Shown here piece after piece: positions 41,901-53,300 of a stretch of DNA of 64,000 bases. Each line of letters begins with the position of its first letter. Within the stretch, counting starts at the first letter, position 1. The position numbers were made by a program, and so were the translations under genes. The notes beneath the pieces are model-generated. The model worked only from the letters and a program-made list of their open reading frames with translations. It made no database searches and was not told the DNA's origin. This DNA is from Apostichopus japonicus (taxonomy: Eukaryota; Echinodermata; Holothuroidea; Aspidochirotida; Stichopodidae): NCBI RefSeq assembly GCF_037975245.1, contig NC_092568.1, forward strand, positions 8,107,501-8,171,500. Direction: 5' to 3'.

Positions 41901-44900
41901 AATGATCGTATTAACAGCAACATTAAGAAAGCGGAGAGAGTAATCGGGGAACCATTGCCTTCCATTGACTCGGTTTACCACAGCCTTCTCGAGTCCAAAC
42001 TGGACGCGGTATGGAAGGACCATACCCCACCCCCTCTATGAGCTACTTCATAGAAGTCAGATGTCCAGAGGCAGTGGCAGGTTGAGACTTCCGTGTCTCA
42101 AACCCAATAGATACAGAGATTCTTTCACCCCGTGCAATTAAGCTTTTCAATGAGGTTTTGTTACGCTGACTCTCATATATTGACGTTTTCTTATTATTCT
42201 TACTGTCTTATTGTACAATATACACATCTATTTTTGTAACATTTTCATTGTTTTATGAGCGAGTGCCTGAATTTCCCTTTGGGATCAATAAAGTTTTACT
42301 TACTTACTTGAGACTACCATACAGGTAGGTATAGAGCGTATGGTAGCGTACATATATGTAGGAAGGGCAACTTCATTACTGTATTGTTAGAACGTATACG
42401 ACTCTACTACTACTAAGTGAAATTAAAACAAATTTAAGCTAAATACTATTTCGCTTAAGTAGAATGCTGTTTCACTTTAAGCTTATTAAAAAACAATGCC
42501 ACTTACGTGCATTAATTATTTAGCTGAAGTGAAGTTAAAATGGACTTTATATGCTGTAGATACAAACTACTGCTGCATTTGCAACTTTCCGACAATGTTG
42601 AAGAATGGTGTATATGTTTCGGTTGCACCGCAAATATACATGCTATATATTGAATTACTGTACAACAGGATTTGTTGTGTAATAGTCTGTCTGTCAGTGG
42701 GGCTGACGGAGGGGGTGGGGGAGGGGGAGACGGTGTACACACCACACCCCATGGATCCAAACATGCCATTGACCATTTGTACGTTACGGGTACCCATGGA
42801 ACAAACATATAAAACCAGTCGCGACGGTCATGCAAAACTAACTCGATATAAAGCAATGAAAGACACTAAATTCAAAGTTAAAGGGACACTAAAGTTTGGC
42901 ATCGCAGTGCTGTTGTGTGGACAATGGGATAATGCATATACAGATGGTGAAAAGTGCTTTGAGTATGCCGGATGTTTAGTGTGATCATATATTCACTTCT
43001 GCGGGCAAGCACAATCAACCAGCTTCTTTATAGCGAATTAACTCTAAAACAGAAAAAAAAGAGTTTTAAAGTGACCATAATTTCTATATATTTTTGATTT
43101 TAAGGTCCTGATCATCGTTAATGGGAGGTATGGCCGTAGGATGATGTCGATGTGTGAGTATATGGGGGTGGAAGTACACCCCCTCTTTATCGATGAGACG
43201 GAAGCTGTAACAGGGGAGATGGTGAGGATATTCCTTCAAAAGGACAAAAACTGGACCAGTGTAGCTATAGTCCACTCTGAGACTTCGTCAGGTACCGTGA
43301 ACAATGTAGAAGAGGTCGGGCAATTAGTGAAAAAGGAATGCCCGGGTAAGTATATTCTCGAATACCTTCCCGCCCCCCTCCTCAATATATAACTTGTCAA
43401 AGTGGCGAGGAAACAAACACCCTTTTGTAAATTATGATAAATCAAACCATGGGTTGGCAACAATTATAAGCTTCAAGTAAATTAAAAACAACACATTCTT
43501 CTGATGTTGTTGTTCTTTGTTTTTGCTATACGGTATAGTTGATGTTATCTTACGTAATTTAACTACTGAATTATCGGTTATATATATGTACTCCTTCTTT
43601 TCTTTGTCTATTCATGTATAGGTACATTCTACATAGTAGACGCTATGAGCAGTTTCGGTGCTATACCGTTAGATATGGAGTCCGGCCAAATTGATTTTGT
43701 AGTTAGCTCTGCCAATAAATGTCTTGAAGGTGTTCCTGGGTTTGGTTACACTATCTGCAGAAAAGATATCTTACTACAATGTAAAGGTAAGCATAACTCC
43801 AACAGTCACTGTAAATAAGTTTTTCATTTCTTTCTTGTTTTATTTCTCATCCACTTATGCATGTGAAGCCATTTATTCTTTTCCATTTCGCATTTCCGTC
43901 CACATTTCTTTTTCTTCTTATACTTTTGGGGTCTGGCGCCACCATTTTCCATGTATACATTTTTTTAAAAAATTTTTTGTCAACGTTGTTGTCATATGAA
44001 CTTTGTAAGCATATTTGTACTCTACATACCTCACACGAGTGAGGTGCACAGAGATTGAATAAACTTGAAAACTTGAAACACGTAATAGCATAAAGACATC
44101 GTCTGGGTTGCTATAGGAACAGGGATTCTCAACAGACGGTCTGCGGGTCATATCTTTATGGATTTGAAAATTCATTCTTTTAGAGCAACTTTCCAATTGT
44201 ATGAAAAAAAAGTATTTATTGTTAAAGACAAAAAGAAAATTATTCGTGAAATGAAGCTCTAACGTTTTTTTTTCTTTTCGAATTTGAAATTATCGATACA
44301 AAAGTAAGTACGACAGAGCTTAGGCTTTATTTTGTATCCGTTCCGGAGTTGATTTAACAATCGGCCGTATATTATCCTTATAACGTGTAAACTCTGCACC
44401 ACCTCCTCTGAACAAAACTATGGAGACACTCTAATCGACCTTGCAAAATTGTGATGGGGACCGCAGATTGCAAAGTCGGCAGTGACTATAATGCGGATCG
44501 CAAAGTCGGTAATTACTATTACGGTTATAGATTCGTCCAATACGGCAGTATACAGAAACGTTGTACTCAACGCCGAAGCCAAAGTGAATTAATCAGGTCA
44601 CACATCCAGAGTCGATGATGCTATGTTCTTCAGTATTCCCCAATAAACATTTCATATAGTTTTGATTATATCTTCTTATTTTGTGTAAATATAGGTAGAG
44701 CAACTAGTCTTTGCCTAGATCTTGTGGATCAATACGTGAGACTCGAAGAAACAGGTCATTTCAGGTTCACACAACCAACGCACTGCCTTTTGGCGTTTAG
44801 GCAGGCAATTGAAGAATTCTTAAAAGAGGGAGGAGTTAATGGAAGAGCCAAAAGGTAAAACTGAATATGGACGATAACACACTATTCAACTGTTATGGGT

Positions 44901-46181
44901 TTAGTGTGATAAACTATATTAATATTCAACTTGTCACCAACTTAGAGCATTGTCCAAAAATAAATAAATAAATAAATGATTTTTTTAAATATTTTTTTTT
45001 AAATTAGGCATACTGGAAATCGTTGACTAGTTTTTGTGAATCTCTATTTTTAACGGTGACACGTTTCTTCCGAACTATAGGAATAACTTTTTCGTTAGAC
45101 TTTTTTACCGGTCATAAGAGATCTTCAATCATATGAAGTCACCGAAATAGTTATGTCAAATATCAATATAGATTGCCGAATTGGTTCGGCGGATTCCGAG
45201 TCTTGTACAATATTCGTAAACATGCGAATTCGCCGCTGTTCTTTGCTCATTGCTCATTTTCACAATAGATATTAGGAAACACGAAGATTTCAAAACGGGG
45301 ACTGGTGGCATTAATTTGCCATGCCTTTATGTTTACATATTAAAATCAATCTGTGTCGTCCATTTTGATAGGTATAAGGAGCTTCACCGTATACTTTGTG
45401 ATGGGATGGAACAGCTCGGTTTCAAGAGATATATTCCTGGAAAATGTCAAGGCTACATCATAACTACTTTCATGAGTCCACAACATGAAAACTGGAGTTT
45501 TGAAACTTTTAATAACAGACTGTTAGCATTAGGTGAGTAATAAGAAAAAAAATCAAAAGTAGTAAAGTGCTGAGTGAAAGTAAAGTTAACATTAAATCTG
45601 TTGTCAGATATTTAGTTTCCATGATATTCTACGCTCCTACCCCCTCCTCCCCCGCAACTACCCCCACGGCCTATGTCATATAAAGAATAAAATTGAAAAG
45701 AGTATGTATCAAGAAATAAAACAGAGATATGAAAATATGAAGGATCCTTTTAGAAACAACATTTTGTCTCTTGGTTGGTCCTTATGTTCTGCTCATTCCT
45801 GTTTTTTTTTGGGGGGGAGGGGAGGGGCGGGGAGTGCATTTTTTGTCGTTTTTTTTGAAACCAAGTCTTAAAAGTATATGAAGGGCATCATTGTTGTTGT
45901 TGTTGTAAATACCGGTGGATTCTAGATAACTTAATGTATTCAGTTGAAACTTAAGAAACATTTCTCCCTTAAACGTATACTCCATCTGATTATATACCTT
46001 CTTTCTTCAACTTTTCTTCATCTGTATAGGTCAGTCTATCTATCCCGGAAGTACCACCAAAATTAAAAACACTTTTCGGATTGGTAGCATTGGACGGCTT
46101 TTCCCAGACGATATGTCTCACCTTATAGACTGCATAAAGAAAGTATTGTCTGAAATGGACATACCTGTTCCTGTATCATAG
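38898..46181 (+). CDS. phnW: 2-aminoethylphosphonate--pyruvate transaminase (393 aa; eight exons)
   Basis: This PLP enzyme converts 2-aminoethylphosphonate plus pyruvate to phosphonoacetaldehyde plus L-alanine. Exons: 38898-38925, 39223-39396, 41199-41299, 43105-43345, 43622-43786, 44695-44854, 45372-45532 and 46030-46181. All junctions are GT-AG, phases match, and the spliced frame is open to TAG. Fold type I family features: KLFTPGPLTTS near residues 24-34, LQGSGSYTVEA (79-89), VDAMSSFGA with PLP-contacting Asp188, SSANKCLEGVPGF with Schiff-base Lys214, RFTQPTH, and FRIGSIG with carboxylate-binding Arg360. These three sit exactly 20 positions after the bacterial Asp168/Lys194/Arg340, so the animal protein has a short N-terminal extension. 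I chose the first ATG of exon 1; a TATA-like CTATATAC lies about 85 bp upstream, and a possible acceptor at 38870-38871 could mean an upstream untranslated exon. Confidence 0.93.
38935..39060. repeat. (TA)n-rich repeat in intron 1 of the transaminase gene
   Basis: TATA, CTATATAT and TAGGCCTATATA units directly after the exon 1 donor. Confidence 0.9.
39500..40731. mobile_element. hAT-like element of 1.2 kb with a nested insertion
   Basis: Perfect 8-bp target duplication GGTATAGG (39492-39499 and 40732-40739) and 15-bp inverted ends CAGGGGCGGCGATCC and GGATCGCCGCCCATG (one mismatch). G-rich and C-rich subterminal runs and, near the right end, the internal block ending GCGCCAACTCATGGTGGCGC are shared with the shorter elements. 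No transposase frame. It lies in intron 2 of the transaminase gene. Confidence 0.88.
39905..40287. mobile_element. hAT-like miniature element nested inside the 39500-40731 element
   Basis: Left end TAGGGGCGTCGGAGC and right end GCTTCCTACGCCCCTG are imperfect inverted repeats. It has an internal AAGTGCCATTTCCTGC block and a GGTGGCGCG palindrome like its relatives. TTAAT occurs at both borders, but a full 8-bp duplication is not clear. Confidence 0.65.
41660..42310 (+). pseudogene. 5'-truncated non-LTR retrotransposon (LINE) fragment
   Basis: From 41688 the frame reads YKYLGVVLNDHLAWGDHI..., typical of the region after the reverse-transcriptase catalytic core in CR1/L2/Jockey-like elements, and continues to about 42041. 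The end of the protein (SGRLRLPCLKPNRYRDSF) lies in another frame, so at least two frameshifts break it. The 3' end has ATTTCCCTTTGGGATCAATAAAG and short ACTT repeats, a common tail for such elements. It sits in intron 3 of the transaminase gene, same strand. The 5' end forms a 13-bp foldback. Confidence 0.8.
44030..44082 (+). repeat. Possible 3' tail of another non-LTR retrotransposon
   Basis: ATTGAATAAACTTGAAAACTTGAAAC resembles the AATAAACTTGAAACTTG tails of CR1-like elements. No coding remnant is seen upstream, so this is a weak call. Confidence 0.3.
44462..44670. repeat. Dispersed repeat in intron 5 of the transaminase gene (copy 2 of 2)
   Basis: Partner of 38164-38400, ending about 25 bp before exon 6. 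Confidence 0.6.
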
Positions 46182-46185
46182 CCTA

Positions 46186-46187
<2 letters not shown>

Positions 46188-46228
<41 letters not shown>
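46188..46228. repeat. (TA)n microsatellite after the transaminase stop codon
   Basis: About 40 bp of TA repeat starting a few bases after TAG. Confidence 0.95.
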
Positions 46229-46230
<2 letters not shown>

Positions 46231-46265
46231 TGGTATTTTGGTTTACTTCATAGCATGATAGCTGG

Positions 46266-46318
46266 GACTTAGGTTTACCTCGGGGATATGTTTACCTGAC
46301 ACCAGGTAAACCTAAGTC
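46266..46318. repeat. Perfect 15-bp inverted repeat downstream of the transaminase gene
   Basis: GACTTAGGTTTACCT at 46266-46280 and its exact complement at 46304-46318, separated by 23 bases that contain a further GTTTACCT. If transcribed it would lie in the 3' UTR about 85 bp after the stop. Confidence 0.8.
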
Positions 46319-47976
46319 TAGGGTCTTCTTGTTCAATCAATTTCACTTCCTTTGAGGAATGATTATTTCGAGTTAAGAGATTACCTCATAAACTTTTCAA
46401 TTCCGAAGTTACAAAAAAAAAATCGTTCATTTAAAGGGTAAAATTTCCCCTCAAAAGTGGAGGTAATTCTGAAGGGTATATAACAGAATTACGTACATGG
46501 TATATATGTTGATCCCAACTTTACACCTCGATTTTGACCAAATGCGGCTATATATAGTTCCGAAACTTACAGGTTCCTCTAATTACACTGAAATCTTCGC
46601 GTTTGTACTTTTTCTTCCATTAATTTGGGATATTTAAGAAAATAAGAGTTTCTATTTTAACTGGCAAATTTATACGTAACGAAACAACGCCCCCATCAAT
46701 AAGCAGTTCTTTCTGTGTTCGGTACAAGGCAGTCGATCGGATCGTATCGTTGCTATCCCAATAGCCTACATTCAACGTTACTTTATGTGGGCCTAGCCAG
46801 GTAGTCTACAAAGGAAAGTGCCGCAGGTTACCGTAAACGTTGTCCATTTGAAGTTGGCTTTTGGAAATTTGGTGGAGTATATGCATTGTAAGTAAATTCC
46901 TTATAAGTGTTCCGGATATATTAATAACATTTAGAGTAAATACCTTCATGCTGAACACAAATAAAGTAAGGCCATGGTTAGAGTTAGAGTAGACTAGCTT
47001 AGGCCTAACGTTAGTCCTAAATTAGACCTATCAGTATTACTGGCTATGGTAAACCACAGCTGCCTGCTACTGCCTTTGCTGATACTCGGAATATAAAATG
47101 TGATAAATTAATTAAAGTATGGACTTGTAACAGACTGGTCAACCTACACATGTTGCAGCCTGGTGATCTTCCAGATCTTTTAAAGTAAAGGCTTAATAAT
47201 TGACGCACCTCCAAATATTACTACTACTATACTAGCCTACTATTACTGTAGCTAGTACTAGCAACGATACAGCAGGCAACCATAACTTTTTGCAGCCAAG
47301 CAGAGTTAAATATTTCATGAGTTTGAATCCATTTCAGGTATATGCTGATCAAATTGTGTTTTTGCATGTTTTTGGACATTTGGAAATCGTACTCCCTAAA
47401 AATAACCAAAATTACCTCAATATAATACCACTAATCTCTGGGACCTGACCTTTCTGAGGTTAGAGGCTCAGAGCATAGCAAACAGCATCCAAAGATAATG
47501 GATGTTTACTTAGGCCTTCACTACAGTAAGCTAATCGACAGATGTGTCAATTTAGGGGTATGAAAGAACTTGCATTCGTGCGATGCAATTATGAACCATT
47601 TCACGAAATATAAATCTTTGGGTATGTCTCAATCTCTCTGCCATAAAATAAGGCAGTCAGAAAGTCACAACTCCACAAAAACAGATACACAAGCAAACGG
47701 AACACTACCGTAAAAGAAAGGGCCTGATAGATTCCATATTCCATAAACGAGTTACAAAAGTAAAAAATGTGAAAACGTTTGCCGTCTCGGTACAATATTC
47801 ATCCCCACAATATTCTCTGTACGTGTTAGTGTGCATCACTTAGCCCTGTGCGTACAGTAGTAGTGGTGTGTCATTGGTTCTGATTCAGAGAACTAAGTCA
47901 CACAGGGCCTCAGTGTAGCAGTGTACAACATTTTTTTGAATCATGAGTTTTTTTCCCCTGCACCTATGGGATGAAT
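46319..47976. other. Intergenic region between the transaminase gene and the retrotransposon; no gene seen
   Basis: No splice-supported exon. A CCAAT-type motif (ATTGG near 47873) and a GTGTGTC/CACACAGGG-rich stretch just left of the insertion might belong to a promoter for DNA right of the element, but this is speculative. Confidence 0.35.
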
Positions 47977-48685
47977 TGTTATGAAATAGTGATACCATCT
48001 CTTTGATGTTACCGATACACTCCATCGAGACACCTTACAGGCCTCTTATGTATTTATCTAGGTCATGGATTCAGTTTTCCCACGAGAAGTTTTTAACTAT
48101 CTTATTGAATCTTGGTACAGGGCCTTTTCCCAAAATAGATTCCATTATGTCTGTGGAACATTCGAGAAGGTTCTCTCACGTGGTATGGAAGTTTCCATAG
48201 AAAGGGGATGGACTTCCAAACTCCCAACCAATCAGGGCAGATCAGTGCCAGCGCACTTATTTTTATATCGTTAAGTTAATACTGGATGGTCAGGTTATTG
48301 GCTGTCTACTGATTATGCGCAGAGGGATTTTATGGAAGTAAGGTTTAAAAGGAAAAGGAGGTCGAAAGTTTATCACTTGATCAGCAAATTTATCACTCCG
48401 CCGAAAGTTCATCACTCCTAATTGTTTAATTGACGGAGTCAAGTCAAGTCAAATCATTGTAATTTAATTTTATTTGTAAAGAGAATCGACAGAGAAGAAA
48501 TTATACCGAATCATTAATCAAATCCTATCTCGTCAAATTGTTTTTCTGTGAACTCATTGTTTTCTTCCGTTCGAGACATCTCCTGAAGAAGCATAAAAAC
48601 GGCATCAAGATATCCCAGTACCTTTCTATCGCGAGTCCCGATATAGTTTTACTATCGGAGGAGCCGGGCTCGTCACAATATTACA
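47977..48685 (+). repeat. 5' LTR (709 bp)
   Basis: Begins TGTTATGAAATAG and ends ATATTACA, giving the usual TG...CA termini. It contains a CCAAT (ACCAATCAGG) and a TATA-like TTTTTATATCG about 30 bases later, the likely promoter. Small open frames inside it also occur in the 3' LTR and are not considered genes. Confidence 0.97.
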
Positions 48686-48702
48686 TGGTGGAGATCGGTT
48701 GC
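48686..48702 (+). promoter_or_regulatory. Primer-binding site
   Basis: TGGTGGAGATCGGTT follows the LTR with no gap. TGG is the complement of a tRNA CCA end, as expected for minus-strand priming. I have not identified the tRNA. Confidence 0.75.
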
Positions 48703-49354
48703 TTTCTTCAGGAACAAAACGGTAACGGAACTTTTCACAACTTTCGTTCGTTACGATCAATAACGAACAGGTGATTTTTTTTTTGGCCCGAAGACCTAAC
48801 GAGGAACACAACGTATGTTCACGACCTAGCCTAACTGAAACACTCTACGAGGGAAGACGGCCTATACTAGCCTAAGTCTGTACACCGGAACCACTGATCT
48901 GTACACTAACGTTAATCAACCCAGCATGCAGTTCGCGTTTGAACATTCGCGCAACTAGTAGTTAGTCATACTACAGCTCTAAACATCAGAACTGAACATT
49001 TTCGCGATCTAAGTCTGGACTTCTACCCGATGTTAACGGCGAACGAATCTGAAGTTCTTACGAGATGTAGGCCTACCTGCTACTACCTGCTGCCACTACT
49101 ACTACTACTAACCGAGGGACTTCAATCATCGTTTGCAGTTCCACTACCAGTTCTTAGTTAAACTTAAGGGTGAGTGAAATCATGCCAATTTGTATCCCAA
49201 CCCCTAATTGAGATCAGAGTGTACCGATAAGTTATTTTAATCGTGTCCATGTATTGCATATTTGTTATTTGTATTTAATTGCGGTCGATAGTGTGTTCAA
49301 TTAAGTATAGGCTCATGTTGTATACTCATAACTAGCCTACTTGTATTCGGCATT
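48703..49354 (+). other. Untranslated leader of the retrotransposon
   Basis: About 650 bp between the primer-binding site and the gag ATG, without a significant frame. Expected to carry packaging signals by analogy only. Confidence 0.6.
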
Positions 49355-50311
49355 ATGTCCGTCAGTAAACAGGAAACTTCTACCTCTGTTAATATTATGC
49401 AGAAACATAGGCCCACTGATTTTTTGCCATCACGATTTCAGGGCGATGTAATTGATGCAGATTTAGCCGAAGCTCATTATTTGGGATTTGAAGATTATTT
49501 AGAGGTGCATAAATTGCCGTCCCAAACCACCCCTGAGGCTGTAGCGGAAGAATTTAATGAAATATGTCGCATATTTAAGCGAACACTTAAAGGCCAAGCC
49601 AGACTCTGGATTGAAAACAAAAATTTTTCAACTATTGCTGATCTTCGAAAGCAATTCCTTGCTCGTTTCAGTCCAGGCACCTCTTCCTATGCTAAATCAC
49701 AGGCATTTCATGCATTAAGCTATACGCCAGGTGATACAGCTCAAGCTCATTTGGCCAAAATTTCAAAAGCTGCAGCACAATTAAGTTATGGCGAGGACCA
49801 AATTAGAGATAAATTGATCTCGACCCTGCCTTTGCAATGCCGCTCAGCAGTGTTAATGTCTGCATCACCAAAAGCAACAATTGCAGATTTGGTCATGAAA
49901 GTACAATGCTATTTTGACTTGCATATAGAAAGTAAACCCACAGCTTCTTCCGAACTATTTATGGCAATGCACGACAAAGCGTCTTCTGCTCAGACTCCTA
50001 CTATTTCTGCATCTTCTGAGATACACGAGTTGTGTACCAAAATTCAGGAATTAGAAACCAAGTTTGATCAGTCACGTAGGTCAGAATCGCAAGACAATCC
50101 AAAAGATATGAGGCAAAGGTATAGTTCTCGTGATTCTCGTGGTCCTAGGACAGGTCAGAATAATGACAGGAGAAGGTTACCATATTTTAATCCTTCAATC
50201 ACATGTCATTACTGCCAAAATCGAGGTCATTTTGCACAATATTGCCAAATTCGCCTAAGCCATGAAGTGGAGGCTAAGGTAAACAAAGTACCAACACAGA
50301 ATTTTCATTAG
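49355..50311 (+). CDS. gag: Retrotransposon Gag (318 aa)
   Basis: Structural protein forming the retrotransposon particle. The central region (RLWIENKNFSTIADLRKQF... and APHALSYTPGD-like stretch, about residues 85-190) matches the pattern of the Ty3/gypsy retrotransposon gag domain, followed by a Ser/Arg-rich basic linker. A CCHC zinc knuckle, CHYCQNRGHFAQYC, occupies residues 284-297 and should bind RNA. The first ATG of the long frame is used. It stops at TAG 50309-50311 and overlaps the open pol frame (from 50278) by 34 nt. The frame is intact. Confidence 0.93.
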   Translation: MSVSKQETSTSVNIMQKHRPTDFLPSRFQGDVIDADLAEAHYLGFEDYLEVHKLPSQTTPEAVAEEFNEICRIFKRTLKGQARLWIENKNFSTIADLRKQFLARFSPGTSSYAKSQAFHALSYTPGDTAQAHLAKISKAAAQLSYGEDQIRDKLISTLPLQCRSAVLMSASPKATIADLVMKVQCYFDLHIESKPTASSELFMAMHDKASSAQTPTISASSEIHELCTKIQELETKFDQSRRSESQDNPKDMRQRYSSRDSRGPRTGQNNDRRRLPYFNPSITCHYCQNRGHFAQYCQIRLSHEVEAKVNKVPTQNFH

Positions 50312-53300
50312 GGAGCACTTATGATTGCACTCATCATACAGTGACTCCAGACAAAGTACCAAGTAAAGGAAGATCGAAACGTAAAGCAAATAATATTTGG
50401 AAGAATAGTAATATTCCTAGTTCTAAATATACAGGTAACGACCGTAATGTGGATATTCAACTGGACACGCGTAATTTTGTAAGAGGTACTTTACATGATG
50501 GTAAAGGAATTTCATTGTTGTTTGATAGTGGAGCGACACGCTCTATCATTTCTTCTTCTACAGTGCAAAATTCAAAGTATTTATCCTCTATACAACCTGT
50601 CTCAGTTGATGTAGTAAACTTAAAGTTGGGTAATGGTCAGTTTATTCATGCGTATAGCACGATAACATTTCAGGTCAAAATTCAAGGTCATGAATTTCAG
50701 CTTTCTGCTTTAATTGCTGCAAACCTGACAGGTATTGACTTAATATTAGGTAGTCAAACTCTGAAGGAATTGAATGGTTCTTTGGACTTTACCACAAACT
50801 GTTTTAGAATTAAACAAGCTAAAGTTTTCCTTAGGCCAGTGCAGAGATTTGTTATTTACCCAGGTCAGCAAAGATACATTACTGTACAGGGACGTCTTCC
50901 ACTATATGCACGAAATTCAGATGTGGTTATTAAACCGTTTCCTCTGATATCTCGTATGTGTCCTTCACGAATGTTAGTGAAAATGCATAAAGGTAGAACA
51001 AAGATTCTACTAAGGAATATGGGTAATCGGAAATTTTTTCTGAATCCTTCTCGCACAGTGGCTCATTTAGATTTAGCAGATATCATTACGGTCACAGAAG
51101 ACATACCTACTGATTCTCTAGATTTTCTCAATGTCATGAGAGACATCGAAAAACCGTCTCTTTTTCGAACCAATTCAGACTCCAAAGAGAATCGTGATGC
51201 AATTACACGATATAATTTACATCGTTATCCACATTTGACAGCCGATGATCCCCTGGTTTCCAAATCCGAACAGGAAATCATGAGAGATAACATTAATTTG
51301 GAACAAAGTATTCTGAATACTTCAGAAACAGAGAGCATATATGAATTTCTAGACTCACATAGAGATGCATTTTCTCTTTATGGTGAATTATCTCACTGTC
51401 CAAATTATGAGGCTGATATTACGCTTACTAATGATGAGCCATTTTACATACGTCCCTATAGACTTTCAGATGAGGACAAAGTCATTGTCGCCAGTGAGCT
51501 TGACAAATTAGTGCGATTAGGAATCTTAGCGGTAGGACATCAGTCTTATACCTCACCGGTTTTCCTCATTCCAAAGAAGGGAACAAAAGACAAAAGGGTT
51601 GTCACAGATTTTCGCTACTTGAACAGTAGGATAAAACGTCTCAATCACCCATTTCCATTACTGAATGAGACTATCTGTACCATAGGGTACTCTGGAGCCA
51701 AAATTCTGGGTGTTCTTGACTTAAAGTCTGCATTCTTCTGTCTGCCACTTAGTGTTCATGCACAACAATATACAGGTATTGCTTCATTTCATGGAGGAAA
51801 GCATTATTATTATAAACGCTTACCACAGGGATTGAATTTATCTCCAGCGATCTTTCAGTCGCAAATTAATGATATTTTGGCAACGATCCCAAATTCAAGT
51901 AAGTTCTGTATTGCTCATCATGACGATATTATTGTGTACAGTGCAGACAAACGATCTCACAAACAACACCTACAGGCAATTTTTAAGGTTTTAATGGACA
52001 ACGGATTGAAAATCTCTCCGAAAAAGTGTAGCATTTTTCAAAATTCAGTCCGATATATGGGACATTTGCTCTCAATAACCCCAGAAGGTGAGGCTTGTAT
52101 CCAACCTTTACATGATAGATGTGCAGCAATTAGGAACACACCGAAACCACACAATGTTAAATCAGTAAGACGATTTGTAGTTGCAGTTAATTATGTGGCT
52201 TCATTTTTCCCAAATATTCAAGCACTATTGAGACCATTACATCATTTGAGTCGTAAGAGAAAGGTATTTAAATGGACAGAGGAACATCAGTGTGCATTTC
52301 AAAGTATTAAAGAGTTGTTGTGTAATCCACCTATATTGCATATGCCACAGAAATATGGTCGTTTTGTATTATATAGCGACACATCACGAATAGCAACAGG
52401 ATCGTACCTGACACAAAGAGTTAATGGCAAAGAGAATATTATTGCATATTACTCTAAGATATTACCACCAGCATGTCAGAGGTATAGTGTAACTGAATTA
52501 GAAATGATGGGTCTATTTATTAATGTGACAGCATTCAAACATTTATTGCAAAATGTAGAATTTGAGGCATATGTTGATCACTCGGCCATTGTTGAATTGT
52601 TTAAGTCAAAACAAGAACCAGCAACTTCACGCTTACGTAAACTTCTGTTCAAGTTGTCAGAATATACATTTCAGGTTGGTTATAAGAAAGGCTCAGAATT
52701 GGTTTTGGCAGATTATTTGTCTAGAGCACCACAGGAATTTCACTCTGAAATAGATCAGGTTGCTCAAGAGGTCAGTTCTTATGAGGATTTTTCAACTCCA
52801 CCTAAGGAGACATTTAATCCAATCATGACAAGGTCAATGGCAAGGTCAATGGGAGTCAAAGTTCCAGATTTATTTCCGAATAAAGTCACTAAGGAGTCCA
52901 AGCAGGATTCCCCAGCCAAAGTATCAACAAATAGAGTTGATAGGACATCCATTCCTAAGGCAACACATTCTAATGATCATGCTACACAGAGACTACAATC
53001 TGAGTCACAAAAGACGACTACACCAGATGTTTCTAATGACAAGAGAGATACATATATTCAAAGGCCTACTATTACTATGCCGAGTGAAAATAGACATACA
53101 TATAGTCCTGATGTATTAGTTGTGCCAAATTTTACTAGTGTTTCTCAACCTTCAGAGCCAAGATTAGTGGATCAGAATAGACATAGAGTGCCAGAGGTAG
53201 TCAGAGAACCACCACCAGAATTATTTTCTCAGCCAAAGCCAGTCATAACAAACATTGATCATTTGGTTACAGGGCACATTCCAAAACAAAAGGAATTGAA

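Noticed and set aside
48065-48274. 69-residue frame in the LTR, repeated at 56559
   Set aside because: It is preserved because the LTRs are young copies, has no recognisable domain and lies over promoter-like sequence.
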